Of a stretch of 64,000 bases of DNA, positions 1 through 14,323 are shown piece by piece; the first letter of the stretch is position 1, and the number at the start of each line of letters is the position of its first letter. The DNA lies in contig NC_056053.1 in the NCBI RefSeq assembly GCF_004379255.2, positions 18,844,188 to 18,908,187 of the forward strand, written 5' to 3'. A program made the position numbers and the translations under genes. The DNA comes from Salvia splendens (lineage: Eukaryota > Streptophyta > Magnoliopsida > Lamiales > Lamiaceae). The notes below the pieces were generated by a model. The model ran no database searches and was not told the origin of the DNA. It saw only the letters and a list, made by a program, of their open reading frames with translations.

Positions 1-321
1 CTTAAAATAAATAATCTTGATTATAATATTTTACAAAATTTATGTGGTAAACTTATAAGTACTATTTAATTAAACTATAAAGGAGGAGTATAATGAATGA
101 AATAGAAAGAGAGAAAAAGGCACCAAGGATAACACTTTTCTTTACTCGGTGAATTATTGGAAGCTTTGGTAGTGGATGCTATTATTATTATTATAGATTA
201 GATATTAAATAGTTACTTTTATAAAACATGCAACTTTATTCGATCCAGCCACAAGCCAGTGTTCACATGTCATTTATTATCATTTTTTGCTGCAATTCCT
301 ATCTTTTGAATTATTCCTATC

Positions 322-814
322 TTTTGAATTTGTCTTCTTTTTTTTTTTAAGAGGATCGACGGTGGTTCCCCACCTACCCTCGAAGTGACTCGGACCCCCG
401 GCCTAACGGTCGGAGGTGAAGCGTCTTACCAAGCTGCGCTTCGTTGTCAAGGTGGGACCCAATGGGTCCACCAGCCCCGCAGGAACGAGTCCAGGATTTT
501 TCACCTCCCCCAGCTCCTGGGTCCAGGCATGGGTACAGGCTTAATCACCTCCCGAAGCTCTGGAGTCAGGCCAGTGAATCCACTTGGGAATTTTTTCACC
601 TCCCCCAGCTCCTGGGTCCAGGCACGGGTACAAGCTTAATCACCTCCCGAAGCTCTGGAGTCAGGTCAGTGAATCCACTTGGATTCACAGGGAAATTAAT
701 CCCCAAGATGGGCCTCCCAGGGGTCGAACACGCGACCTCTAGGATGAGGCGGTATCCTTGCCTCCCTTCTCAACCAGTTGAGCTAGGAGGCTTGATTTTT
801 GAATTTGTCTTCTT
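322..814 (-). mobile_element. tRNA-derived SINE with poly(A) tail and 18-bp TSD
   Basis: Read on the minus strand, the element starts near 796 with a tRNA-like head: an A box TAGCTCAACTGG (about 785-774) and a B-box-like TGTTCGACCCC near 738-728. The body continues to a GATCCTCTT end followed by a poly(A) tail, seen as a T run at about 340-348 on the plus strand. The perfect 18-bp direct repeat TTTTGAATTTGTCTTCTT flanks it at 322-339 and 797-814. This is diagnostic of target-primed reverse transcription. Inside, a 95-bp segment is present twice in tandem (about 501-595 and 596-682) with few mismatches. Family rule: Pol III-transcribed SINEs mobilised in trans by LINEs. Open frames across this stretch are not genes. 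Confidence 0.88.
501..682. repeat. 95-bp tandem duplication inside the SINE
   Basis: Two consecutive copies begin with TCACCTCCCCCAGCTCCTGG at 501 and 596. They differ at a few positions (for example ggcatgggtacaggc versus ggcacgggtacaagc). The duplication lies wholly within the SINE body, so it is a subfamily structure or an individual rearrangement of the element. Confidence 0.9.
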
Positions 815-1783
815 ATTGATTGAAAATGACAACTTTAATTTCATTTTATTTAATTTTCTTTCAATAATGTCGGATAAAGCAAGGGTTTGAAAATATATCG
901 CAAATTCGTAGTAACCGAAAATTCAATGGGAAATATTTTCTCTATATGGACAGTTTTGTTTTTATCACTTGATTGTTGGAATTTGATATTAATATATTAT
1001 TAACGAAATGACTTCTCTTTAATTTCTGTTAGGTTGGCCCCTCGTAAATATAATTGACATTAGATGACATAGGTTAAAGACAAACAATTGATGCTAAAAT
1101 AGTCCACTTCCCAGTGAAATACAGTATTAATTTAATTGTTCGAAACTAATAGTGAATCCGCCTTATAAATTAAATATTGTAAGGAGTTCTAGCTAGAATG
1201 TAATTTGTCTCCGAATTGTGTTAAATATTTATGCATTTTTAGTTTGTGAAAGGTTCCATGCGTATGTTATTATACATAGTAATAGATTTAATGGAGAACG
1301 ACTCATTTTATTAAAAAGAGCACGAGGATTATAATTTAATACATGCATGCACGATCAAGTTATTAATAACATAAAATTTGTGACACGACACATCTTTAAG
1401 TCAATTAATTCAGACGTAAATTATTTTGTGGATTTTGACAATGTTGGTGCATTGTCTCGCGATCCTTCAAAAGTTTAGCTTCGATTAATTGCATTTTATA
1501 TTTAATTAGTACTCCATACATAATATTATATTCGTCTATACAAATAGTTTTGGTAATCGACGATACGAATTCTAATATTAATTTGTAAAATATGAGAGAG
1601 AAATGTTGTTAGTGAAAAATGAGACTGGCCACATTATTAAAAAGAAAAAATTACTATAAATATATATGTATATTTTAGTGGACGATACAAAATTGAAAAA
1701 CAAAAATATTTTTCATTAACTAGTGTAGTATGTTATAATAATGCGATAATCGTTGAAATAGTATCTATTGGATGAATATATTA
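815..1783. other. AT-rich intergenic stretch, nothing recognised
   Basis: About 1 kb of AT-rich sequence between the SINE and the first MITE. No long open frame, RNA gene or clear repeat end was seen. The first 321 bases of the window are similar. Confidence 0.6.
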
Positions 1784-2085
1784 CTACCTCTGTTTTTAAA
1801 AATAGAAACATTTGAAACGACACGGGTTTTAATGCACAATTTGATAAAATAAGAGAGAGAAAAAAAATTGGTAAAGTAAGAGTGATGGAGAAAAAAAAGT
1901 GATAAAGTAAGAGAGAGAGAAAAATTAATGTTAGTGGATTATGGGGTCCACTTTATTAGTGGTATAAGTGGTAAATAAATTGAGGTATAGAGGTGAAAAG
2001 ATTTTCTAAAATAGAAAGTTTGAAAGCTGCTATTTTAAGAAACAGACTAAAATTGAAAGAGTTGTTATTTTTAAAATACAGAGAG
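1784..2085. mobile_element. Stowaway-like MITE, degenerate
   Basis: The left end is CTACCTCTGTTTTTAAAAAT after a TA dinucleotide. The right end is its approximate inverted complement (tttttaaaatacagagag) followed by TA. The interior is rich in gagagaaaaa, as is usual for plant Stowaway (Tc1/mariner) MITEs. About 300 bp, no coding capacity. Confidence 0.6.
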
Positions 2086-2139
2086 TATTAAATTAAAAGG
2101 GATTTGGTTGACTAGAGAAGGAATTCTAGAAGGATAGTA

Positions 2140-2384
2140 CTCCCTCCGTTCCATAGTAATGGAGGCGTTTCTTTTCGACATGAAAGATTAAGAAAAATTG
2201 TGTTAGGTGAGTTAAGTAAGAGAGAATAAAGTGAAAAATGAAAAAGGTAGAGAGATGAAGAGAGAAAAAAGTAAGAGAAATTAAAGTAAGTGTGGAAAAA
2301 TGTGTTGACTTTTACTAAAAAGGGAAATGACTCTAGTACTATGGAACGTATCAAAATGACTCTATTATTATGGAACTGAGGGAA
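2140..2384. mobile_element. Stowaway-like MITE
   Basis: The element opens with CTCCCTCCGTTCCATAGTAA after TA and closes with the near-perfect inverse (attattatggaactgaggga) followed by TA. It is about 245 bp long. The CTCCCTCCGT terminus and TA target site are the hallmark of Stowaway MITEs mobilised by mariner-like transposases. Confidence 0.85.
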
Positions 2385-2386
2385 TA

Positions 2387-3139
2387 GTATTGAATAATGT
2401 GAAGTTGTAAGAAGAGTTGTTAGGGGTCCGATTATAACTAATTATCGTTTGAACTAGTTGATTAAGAAAATTGGTTTTATAATTTTAACCAATCAAGGCA
2501 AAATCGACTCGACTAGCTAAAAATAGACTAAACACTGTATTTGTTGTTTGTATGTCATCATTTTCAGAAGAAATTATTTTTTATTCATTCAATTAAATTT
2601 TATGGGTAGCAAGAATAAATATCTGGTCTTGAAAGTGAAGTTACTTGACATTAAATGTAGCATCGACAGATCTTTACTTCTAAAGACTTTTGATGTTTGT
2701 TTTTTCTTCTTCCCCATAGAGAAATTATTGATATGAAACTAGTACTACTTTTTTGTGCCTTTTGTTAATTAGGTAAACATGTCCACATTCAAATAGTTAA
2801 ATATTTTGTGTAGTGGAGGACTAAAAAGAACATCTTCACATAAGGCATAAAACATGTGACTCATAAATTAAACGTCACACGCATTTACACTACAATTTTA
2901 CTTCCCTTAAATAATCATGTAGCTAAGTTAAATCTAGGGAGTACTTCTTTTTCTCGAAAATGTTAGCATAGTGCATGTGGCATTTGAGCGATCTTTGCAC
3001 AAATTTCATGCAAAATTAAACTGATGCAAATTATCTAAAAATTATTTTTATCACACGGGAGATAAGATTTATAGAGTAATATTAATTCTTCGAGGCATTG
3101 TCCAAAATTAAGTACTTAAGTTGAGTTCAACCAATCAAA
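2387..3139. other. AT-rich intergenic stretch, nothing recognised
   Basis: No supported gene. Short open frames here have no recognisable protein signature and lie in AT-rich sequence. Confidence 0.55.
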
Positions 3140-3142
3140 TTA

Positions 3143-5202
3143 GGGCATCCGCAGTGGTGCGGATGTCCCGGCGGACATCCCAAAAACACCTCCTGCCACG
3201 TCATACAGACTTCCCACTGCGGATGCCACGTCATACGGACATCCCACTGCACAGTGACGGACATCCCCAAGAACATCCCGAGGACTTCCCACATTAATAA
3301 AAATTCACAAATTCACAAATTAAACAATTTACGGATTTAAACAATTTATGGAATTAAAAATTCGACGCAAATACGAAGATCTTACAACTACTTTATTAAA
3401 AAAAAAGATACAAAATTATAAAAAAACATACATAGTAATTAAAAAAAATTACATAGATAAAAAAAATCGTCGGCTCACTCCTCGGATTCCCGGCCCCCAG
3501 TACCCTCGTCGTCGCCGCCGCCGCCACCCCCCCTCATCGTCACTCCCCGACATGTCTCCGAACCCCAAATCGCGCCGCATACTGTTGATGAGGGGTTTAA
3601 GCGACCGCTTGTAATGGGGGTCGGTCGACGCCATTCAACCATCGCACGTAACAAGGTTTCATGTGCTGCGATGCGGGCGAAGGAGGGGTTCTCAGGATTG
3701 TTTTGGGTGGGCGCTGCCGATTGGGCCTCGGCGGATCCGCTGGCGCTTCCCCTCGCAGTCCCCGCCGCCGCCTTTTGCCCAACCGAGCGACGGCAGCGGT
3801 TCGACGATATGGGTGTCGAGAATTCTGCCTCGGCGGGGGGAGTTCGTGGGAACCAGCACTGCTACTGTACTCCCCGGAGGCGCTGGTCTTCGTCCGCTTC
3901 GGCCAGCCAGATTCAACGCCCGCAGTGAACTTGGGCGAAGACTGCACCACAAGATAGACCTCCCAATATTTGAATTCCCCGAACCCCTTTTCACTGTCGG
4001 GGAACTGCTGGTGCGCCAGAAGCTTCACATCCTCGGAAGACATGCCGCTGGTTGCCGAGCGGAGGTTGTTTGTGTAAATGCCGGCAAATCGGCTGAACTG
4101 CCTCCTCAGCCGCTCCCACTGTTTCCGGCATTGCTCTCCGCTGTGAGGCTTCCCCCCTCGCGGTTTGAACTGGAGGTAGCTTTGGCTAATGCGCCACCAC
4201 ATCCTGTCGATGTGCTGGTTCGCCCCGACGTAGGGATCCTCCACTACACTGATCCACACCTTCGACAGCGCAATGCACTCCTCCATACTCCAGACGGTCC
4301 TCTTCTTCCCGCTGGACCCCTCCCCCGCCTCACCACCGTACATCGGGAAGGGCGAGGTATTGCCCCGTCCCCTGCCCCTCACTCTCCCTGTCCCCCCTCC
4401 TCCCTATCGCCATTGGTGCGTCTGTGGGAGAATCCCGGATCGGAGATAGCCCCAACTCCTCCATGGAGAACGTGTCGATGCCAGTGAGCTGAGTCTCGAG
4501 AGGAGTACTCAGGGGGGTTGTCCGTCGACAGTAAATCCATATAGGACCGGTAGACGTTGTCCATCGGTGATTGGGGGACCCCCTGCCTACTCCCCCCCTC
4601 AGCCGCCGGCGACCCCGGCATCATCATCCCCGACATTCCAGGCATTTCGGGCATCATCCCTGGCATTTGGGGCATTCCGGCACTCGCCCCGGGCATTTGG
4701 GGCATCATACTATACCACTGCGGGTACATGTTGTAGTACCCGGGCATCATCCCCGCCGCCATTTGAGGTCGGGGCATCATCCCCGGCATATGGGGCATTG
4801 CGGCTTACACCTCCGTACTCCCGCCGCCAGGAAAATAAGGCGAATGTGACTCGCTCGTAGCGGGGGAATCGCTATCGTGATGCTCCATTGTTCTTCGAAA
4901 GAAAAGTATTTTAGAGAGAGATACTCGTTAATACAAGTGGTGCGAATGAAATGAAGTACAACGAGACGTATTTATAGAATTAAAAAAAAGAATTTAATGC
5001 AATAATCGGGACATCCGTGCTGACGTCCGTGAGAGTCAACGCAATGGCGGACGTTCGCACGGACGTCGCGACGGACGTCAACAGAAGGTCGCGGAACTAC
5101 GGTGTCCGCAGCGGATGTCCGTATCTGCGTCACATGCACACAATGGCGAACGTCCCGCGCGGACGTTTGGCACGCCAGTCTGACGTCAGCAGGCGGATGG
5201 TC
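3143..5202 (-). mobile_element. PIF/Harbinger-like element with degraded Myb/SANT-type ORF
   Basis: The left terminus is GGGCATCCGCAGTGG after TTA. The right terminus is GCGGATGGTC followed by TTA, so a three-base TSD of the PIF/Harbinger type flanks about 2.06 kb. The terminal inverted repeats are short and imperfect (GGGCATCCGC versus GACCATCCGC). The interior is GC-rich compared with its surroundings and carries a minus-strand coding relic (separate entry). No DDE transposase was seen, so the copy is non-autonomous. The subterminal regions repeat the words gcggac, ggacatcc and ggacgt. Confidence 0.72.
3449..4888 (-). pseudogene. Harbinger-type Myb/SANT-like ORF1 relic
   Basis: The reading starts at an ATG at 4888 with an acidic, Ser-rich start. 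It meets a stop near 4806 and continues in other frames through a Met-Pro-Gly-rich repeat segment (about 4798-4600, repeated MPGMM/QMPGM words). The best preserved part is 4382-3740, a Myb/SANT-like trihelix region (VWSMEECIALSKVWISV ... CRKQWERLRRQFSRFAGIY). It is followed by a conserved FKYWEVYLVV and GWPKR block of the kind in plant proteins with a NAM-associated C-terminal domain. The tail is out of frame and ends in a Gly/Arg/Asp-rich stretch near 3449. In PIF/Harbinger transposons such a protein is the DNA-binding partner of the transposase. Stops and frameshifts make this copy a pseudogene. It clearly resembles the protein relic at 28819-30158. Confidence 0.75.
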
Positions 5203-5205
5203 TTA

Positions 5206-6454
5206 ATGGGACCTAATTAGTCATATCGAATTCATCAAAACGAACACACCATAATAATACCAATTGAATAATACTACTATTATGAAGTAATATTTAAATA
5301 CAAAAAATCATCACAATCTTTATATATTATTAAATGTTAATAGAAATTACTAAATCTAAATAAAAGATTACTACTATTACTTACTAAATTCTTTCTTCAC
5401 TAGTAATCACTTCATTTTTTAAGAGGAAACCCAACAAAAGAAGGTATGGTCAAAGAAAACTGTTGGCCGAATTTCAAAGGCTCCACTCACTCTCACTCAT
5501 GTCAACTGGCTGCACCATATATCTTCATTTACCCACGAGTTTAATACTTACTACAATTTTTTATATTAAATATAACAAGTAGATTCGCGGAAAATGCGTC
5601 GAATTTATATATTCGATTCCACCAAAAACAAAACCATTTCGATGTATCCAAAAGGGAGAGAAAGACTCATAAATCTAAAAAAAATCAAATCCTCAGAATT
5701 CCATTAGAATATCTAAAAGAAAAGAAAATGAAAGTGGATTTTTTTAAACAATACTATTAACTAGATATGATTTGATACTTTGCAAGGTTTTTGAGCATGA
5801 CTCTGCAATTTGTAACCCTAACTAGAATTTGTGCTTGATCAACGCTTATTTAATTGGAAATCTTAGTTTTGTTGCTAGTATAAAGCTGGATCATAATTCA
5901 TGTTCTTCACAATTTACATCTAAGAATTCATTAGTAAATAAAATTAATCTATAAAAATTGAAGCGTAAGTTAAAGTCAAAACTAGAAAACGAGGATTCAG
6001 AGTCAGGAGAGATAAGATGGGACAATGAGTCATAAATTCGTTAAATAATAAATTAGGTAAAAAACCAATCGAATCTATAGGAGATTTCATGTTTTAAAAT
6101 TTTAATCAGAACATTATTAATCTTTGTGGAGTTGGCTCTACACATAGTAGTAGCTCCTAAATAGTAGGTATAATGCTCAGTATGTTTCTTGGTTCTAATT
6201 TTTGGTTGGAGTGGCTATTGTGATTGTAATTTGGTGTTATATTCCTTGTTTCTTGTTTACCTCTTTGTACTTCTACATGACTACATGTTATGGCTTTGTT
6301 GATTTAGGATGTAATCTGTTTTTTTTTTAATTTCATTTGCTCTATTTCTGATGTACGTATTTTTTGTTTGTTTTATAATTTGGGATTTATATGTGTCTGG
6401 CAATAGTATTTTTTGCTTTTATACTTTCCTCTGGATATGGTAGGAAATTTTGTT
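5206..6454. other. Intergenic, AT-rich, no gene recognised
   Basis: About 1.25 kb with no long open frame and no clear repeat termini. It may include the native downstream flank of the 8405-9046 gene that the LINE split. Confidence 0.5.
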
Positions 6455-8231
6455 TTACTGAAAGTCTTTTTTTTTTAATGAATCAATGAATGGAATATAA
6501 CGACATAAAGTAAAGTACAAGCAAGACACGGGCATACCCGAGGGATACATGCCTAAAAGCCGAAGCTAAGTAGGCCGATGGGGGGGGGGGGGGGGAAGTA
6601 ACTCAAGGGAAAAACGTACCCTTAGAGTCGGTAATACAATCCATAAAACGTACAATGAAAATACATGGGTAAGATCAAACAAAGAGACTTCACATCGGTA
6701 GAAGTCTTCACGATGGGATCCTCACGACATGCTCCGGTAATTCCCTCAATCAATGTGTGCTTGTACTCGTTGCTACCGTCCACGTTACCCCAAAGGATGT
6801 AGGGTAGGGCCTCGTTAAAACCTCCTAAAGATAAAACCCAGTGGGAAAAAATCTCTAGGAGGAAAAAGAGTACCCCCATGGCCGAGAGCAACGCTAAACT
6901 CCCAAGTGCTCGGTTACCTGATCATGCGGATACAGGGAGTATAAGACTGCATATGTTACCTTCTTCACTTCAAACACCAGGTGCTTGGGTTCAAAAGCTG
7001 ATCCGTCGAATATCAAGGCATTCCTGCCTCGCCAAATCAGGCTGACCATTGCAATGAGGGCTAGTCTTCTAGCCTTGCGCATAACAGCTGCTCCACTTCT
7101 TTCCTTGAGCATCCACTTGATGGCGCTCGGGATAGTAGTGATGTTCCTCCTCAGTCCCTGCCAGGATTTGATCTCCTTCCAAACTGCCCAAGTCTTGTGG
7201 CATTTGAAGAAAAGGTGGTCCGCGGACTCCATATGCGCCATGCACAACGGGCAGCATTGGTCGATGTTCTTGTAGCCCAGTCTGTCCCTCGTTGGGAGTC
7301 GTCCTCTAAGGGCTTGCCAAGTAGTGAAGGAGTACTTTGGCGGGACAAAGTCCTTCCAAACGAATCGGTGCCACAGTCGTCGTTCACCTTTTGGTCTAAA
7401 CCACTCGTACGCCTCGACCGCTCCCTTGCTCCCGTACCACTGTCCCAGCATCCTCTCCACTTCTCTTCTCGGCCGGTCGGTCAGTAACTCGTCTCGGATT
7501 TCAAGCAGCCTCTTGAAGAGTGGTGAGTCCCTCGATCTCGCCGTCCATTCCCACAACGTCCGATCCTTGAGAAACTCACTATGGATCCATTTGATCCACA
7601 GTGAATCCTTCTTCGCGTGAATGTTCCACAAGTTCCTCGCAAGTAGAGCCTTGTTCCACGCCCCAAGGTCCCAAAAGCCGAGTCCCCCTTCATCCTTCGG
7701 TAGGCAGAGATCCTTCCAAGCCACGGGGGGATATTTCGTACCCCACAGGAACTCTCGGCAGATGGAAATGACCCGATCCCTCACATTTGCCGGCAGGGGA
7801 AACACTTGTAGCCAGTAGCACTCAACTCCCTGCAAAACAGAGCGCACAAGTTCAGTTTTACCGGCATATGAAAGATTCTTACCTGTCCACTTTTTGGTGA
7901 GGGATGCAATCTTGTCAATCAGCGGCGTGTAGTGCATGATGTTGAGCTTGCTCGACGCAAGAGGCACTCCCAAGTACTTCACCGGCAAAGAACCCAACGG
8001 GAAGCCGAAAATACTCTTGATCTCCTCCAAGTCCCGTGATGGCAGCTTGCCTCCTGAAAAAAAGGTTAGACTTGTCCTTGTTGATCTCCAAGCCCGAACA
8101 GCCCGAGAATTCCTCCATAGCATTCTCCAAGATCTCCATGGACATGTAGTCACCCCTAATAAAAAGCATAAGATCATCTGCAAAAGCCAAGTGAGTAATC
8201 TTTTCCTTCGCACATTGTTACTGAAAGTCTT
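6455..8231 (-). mobile_element. 5'-truncated LINE (non-LTR retrotransposon) with 14-bp TSD
   Basis: The direct repeat TTACTGAAAGTCTT occurs at 6455-6468 and 8218-8231. Directly after the left copy is a T run (6467-6476), which is the poly(A) tail of a minus-strand insertion. The element body is 6469-8217. It is cut at its 5' end inside the reverse transcriptase domain, as is typical of target-primed reverse transcription. A run of about 16 G lies near 6580-6595 in the 3' UTR. The insertion sits about 190 bp downstream of the stop codon of the 8405-9046 gene, in the same orientation. Confidence 0.9.
6894..8190 (-). pseudogene. LINE reverse transcriptase C-terminal part plus zf-RVT domain, frameshifted
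   Basis: The upstream portion (8190 to about 8056) encodes the RT catalytic block AFADDLMLF (the F-ADD box) and then GLEINKDKSNLFF. At an A-run near 8058 the frame changes, and the remaining 380 or so residues lie in another frame down to 6894. That part contains KYLGVPL, the thumb-like helix region GKTELVRSVLQG, and near the C-terminus a Cys/His cluster (CPLC ... HLFFKC) of the plant LINE zinc-binding reverse transcriptase domain (zf-RVT). The N-terminal endonuclease and fingers are missing. The gene is non-functional. Confidence 0.9.
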
Positions 8232-8404
8232 GTTAATGTGTAAGGGGTTCTCTTTTTTTGTTGCTGCAAATTTGAAACATAAAATAAAACCATCAATCTC
8301 TACGAATTCGCAAACATATTGTAAAAATGATATATTGTGGTATAAAATGGAATCCAGGCAGAAATGGGGAGTACAATTATAATGGAAAACACAAGTAAGT
8401 AATT

Positions 8405-9046
8405 TCACATAAATCCATCCCTCCGATCTTGTTCCTCCGCCTCTTTATTAGCTGCTTCAACCGATTTGTACCAAAGAAAAGCCTGCATTTGTAATTTGTA
8501 TCATCGCCCAGTTCTCATAATTTATGTTGAAAATTGAAACCAAAGTTACCGAAGTGGGGATGCCAGTGAATACAAAGAATCCCAGCACAGGCGCATACAA
8601 TACACTGTCCGAACTCAACACTCCAAACACCGGCTTCTCATTCACGTACTCAAAAATAGATCCAATCTGCAAAATTCACAATTACTACTACTAATTTCTA
8701 ATCTTGATTCAATTCCACAGAATGTAAGTACCGCAGCGATGGCGGTGATGCTGGATGCGATCAGGTAAGCGTAGAAGGGAACCTCCACGCCCGCTGAGCT
8801 CTCTTTCTGGGCTTCTTCTCGGCCCCACGGTGGGGGAATTGAAGGCTCTTCCACACTGCCATTGTCTTTCCCTTTTGAGTTGCCCTCGCTCGCCGCCCTC
8901 ACTCGAACCCCAACCTTCAATTTCTGTTTCTTTCGATAAGCTTTCGCATTTTTGGATGATAATAAAGGTGATGAGTTCAGTAGCCGAGCTGCTGATAAGT
9001 GGAGAGGAGAAGAAGAAGAAGAAGAAGAAGAGGCTAATGCAGCCAT
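8405..9046 (-). CDS. Plastid-targeted two-helix membrane protein of unknown function
   Basis: Three exons (9046-8732, 8666-8550, 8482-8405) are joined by GT-AG introns, all phase 0, giving 169 residues. The first ~55 residues are Ser/Ala/Lys-rich and hydroxylated with almost no acidic residues, as in a chloroplast transit peptide. A charged Gly/Ser/Pro linker follows. Next come two hydrophobic segments: VPFYAYLIASSITAIAAIGS (about 89-108, spanning the exon 1/2 junction) and LYAPVLGFFVFTGIPTSAF (about 125-143). The tail is charged (EAANKEAEEQDRRDGF). The architecture suggests a thylakoid or envelope protein of a conserved plant family, but I do not recognise a characterised member. The exon joins restore a continuous frame and the second hydrophobic helix. 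Antisense frames here are shadows. A LINE inserted about 190 bp beyond the stop may lie in or near the 3' UTR. Confidence 0.82.
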
Positions 9047-9236
9047 TGCGGGGGGGAGCTTTCAGATATTTGAACCTGTGGTGGTGTGAAAAAGCCTATG
9101 GATAAATTTGGATATCAGATATAAATACAAAATTATTTCCATTTAATATTATTCCAGTTATGGATTTATTTACTCCTATTTTGGAGATATAATAATATCC
9201 TTCTTCACTTCATTATTTTATTCATTTTACGCAATA

Positions 9237-9487
9237 CTCCCCCGTCACCTAATCAGAGTTCTATTTGATTTTAGTACAGATTTTAAGAAATAAATAATAA
9301 TGTAAAGGAAAATAGATTTTAAAAATTAGGAGAATATGAATTTCACTTATATTAGTATTATAATAAAATATAAGTTATTGAAATGTAAGACTTATTTACC
9401 ATTTATAGTAAAAATAAAGTATGACTTTTAACGTGGTACATATGAGAATGACAAAATAGGACTTGACTCATAATGAGAGTGAGGGAG
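9237..9487. mobile_element. Stowaway-like MITE, degenerate
   Basis: It begins CTCCCCCGTCACC after TA and ends gagagtgagggag before TA. The interior carries the usual Stowaway words (aaatagattttaaaaatta, atttcactta). About 250 bp, between the plastid-protein gene and the subtilase. Confidence 0.6.
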
Positions 9488-9857
9488 TATTTTACTATTT
9501 GTTGCTTCCAATAATTTGTTAAGAATATCCTTAGATTATTGAGTTTAATAAACATCTCTAACGGTGAATTACTCTATCCTTTATATTTTAGACTACAGTG
9601 ACATTTGATTCAAAAGGTAGTGTATCTCTTTTATAACAATAAAAATATCACTTTAATTATAAAATCATGTCAAAGACATAAATAAACATCAACACTTCAT
9701 ACTCACTACTAAAAATGAGATAACTACTTCGACCAGCGTTTGTAATAGTAGAAGAAATGGCTGCAATGAATATCCTACTCTTTTCCTAGTTCTAAACAAC
9801 TCTATCCACGAATCAAATGTTGCAAACCAAAACTTTAATCTTCAACTCCATTTGGCT

Positions 9858-13330
<3,473 letters not shown>

Positions 13331-14001
13331 ATGAAATCTCGTGGCTGGAAGACAAATGGGTTTTGATTAGAAATAAAAGCAGAAGGGAGTGGAGAGTTGA
13401 AGATGGAAGCCCCACTGAGACATGAAACGTGAAGAGTAGATCGATGGATTTTGGGAGTTGCTTTAATCTTAAAGTTAAAACTGAAACAAGCAGAGCCCAC
13501 GACGCACCCCACTTCACTTTTTCCAACGCAGTAATTCTTTCATATTCGAAATAACTCAATCATGTCATCTGCTTTCCACCAACAACTTAGTCGATGTTTC
13601 GTGCATAGTATTTTATTAGTTTTTGGTGCAGAAACATGGCATCGGTTTTGGTGGAATTGCGGCAGAGGAATGTGGGGGTTCTTGTTCTTGTCTTGGGTTT
13701 TGATGAGAGGAATGTGGTGGTCGCATTATCATTCTACTAATAAATAAATAAAAATATTTCCCATTAGAATTTTGTTTATTATTTTTTGGAAAACCATTGC
13801 AAGTTTGTTCGTGCATTATAAAAACATAATTATAATATTAATACTATGCTAGATAGATCTAGATCTGTTACTATATTAATGTTTTGATTGGAAGATAGTC
13901 TATCAGACTCTATCTGTTTCAAAGTATATGTAACATTTTCCATGTCACTTTATTCCATAAAAAAGTTATATTTTCTTTTTTGAGAAATATTTTCTCCCAT
14001 A
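13331..14001. other. Upstream region of the subtilase gene
   Basis: Probable 5' UTR and promoter of the minus-strand subtilase. I see no distinctive operator or repeat. Short frames around 13250-13560 are shadows of exon 1 and its leader. Confidence 0.4.
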
Positions 14002-14207
14002 CTTTCCTCCTCGGTCTCAAGATAGTTGATGTATTTATATTAGGTATGAAAATTAAGATAATGATCTGTTAAAAGTTAAAATAAAGAGAGTAAAGAAGAG
14101 AGAAAATAAATTGAGAAAGAAAAAAAAGAGAAAATATAAGAGAATATAAAGTTTTTGTAAAAAAAAGAAAAATGACTCAATCATCCTAGGACAATCTACA
14201 AAGATAG
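14002..14207. mobile_element. Degenerate Stowaway-like MITE
   Basis: The left end ctttcctcctcggtctcaagatagttgatg faces a loosely inverted right end (atgactcaatcatcctaggacaatc). TA dinucleotides lie outside each end, and a gagagaaaataaat-type interior lies between. The ends are diverged, so the call is tentative. Confidence 0.4.
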
Positions 14208-14323
14208 TATGACTCAAGTATCTACGAATAGAGCGAATATTAATAATTTGTAAAACAATACATCTTTTAAAATCTCGTGTTATTATTAAGGTGACATCTA
14301 TTATAAAACGAATCATATACACA

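Noticed and set aside
708..796. Functional tRNA gene
   Set aside because: A and B boxes are present but the cloverleaf is degenerate and the sequence continues into a SINE body with poly(A).
385..890. Two overlapping open frames of 84 and 148 residues
   Set aside because: They lie inside the SINE and translate its duplicated body; no protein signature.
3614..4487. Long plus-strand frames up to 274 residues over the first Harbinger element
   Set aside because: They are GC-rich antisense shadows of the minus-strand ORF1 relic, which shows real domain similarity.
6985..8382. Plus-strand frames across the LINE
   Set aside because: Antisense shadows of the reverse transcriptase and zf-RVT coding strand.
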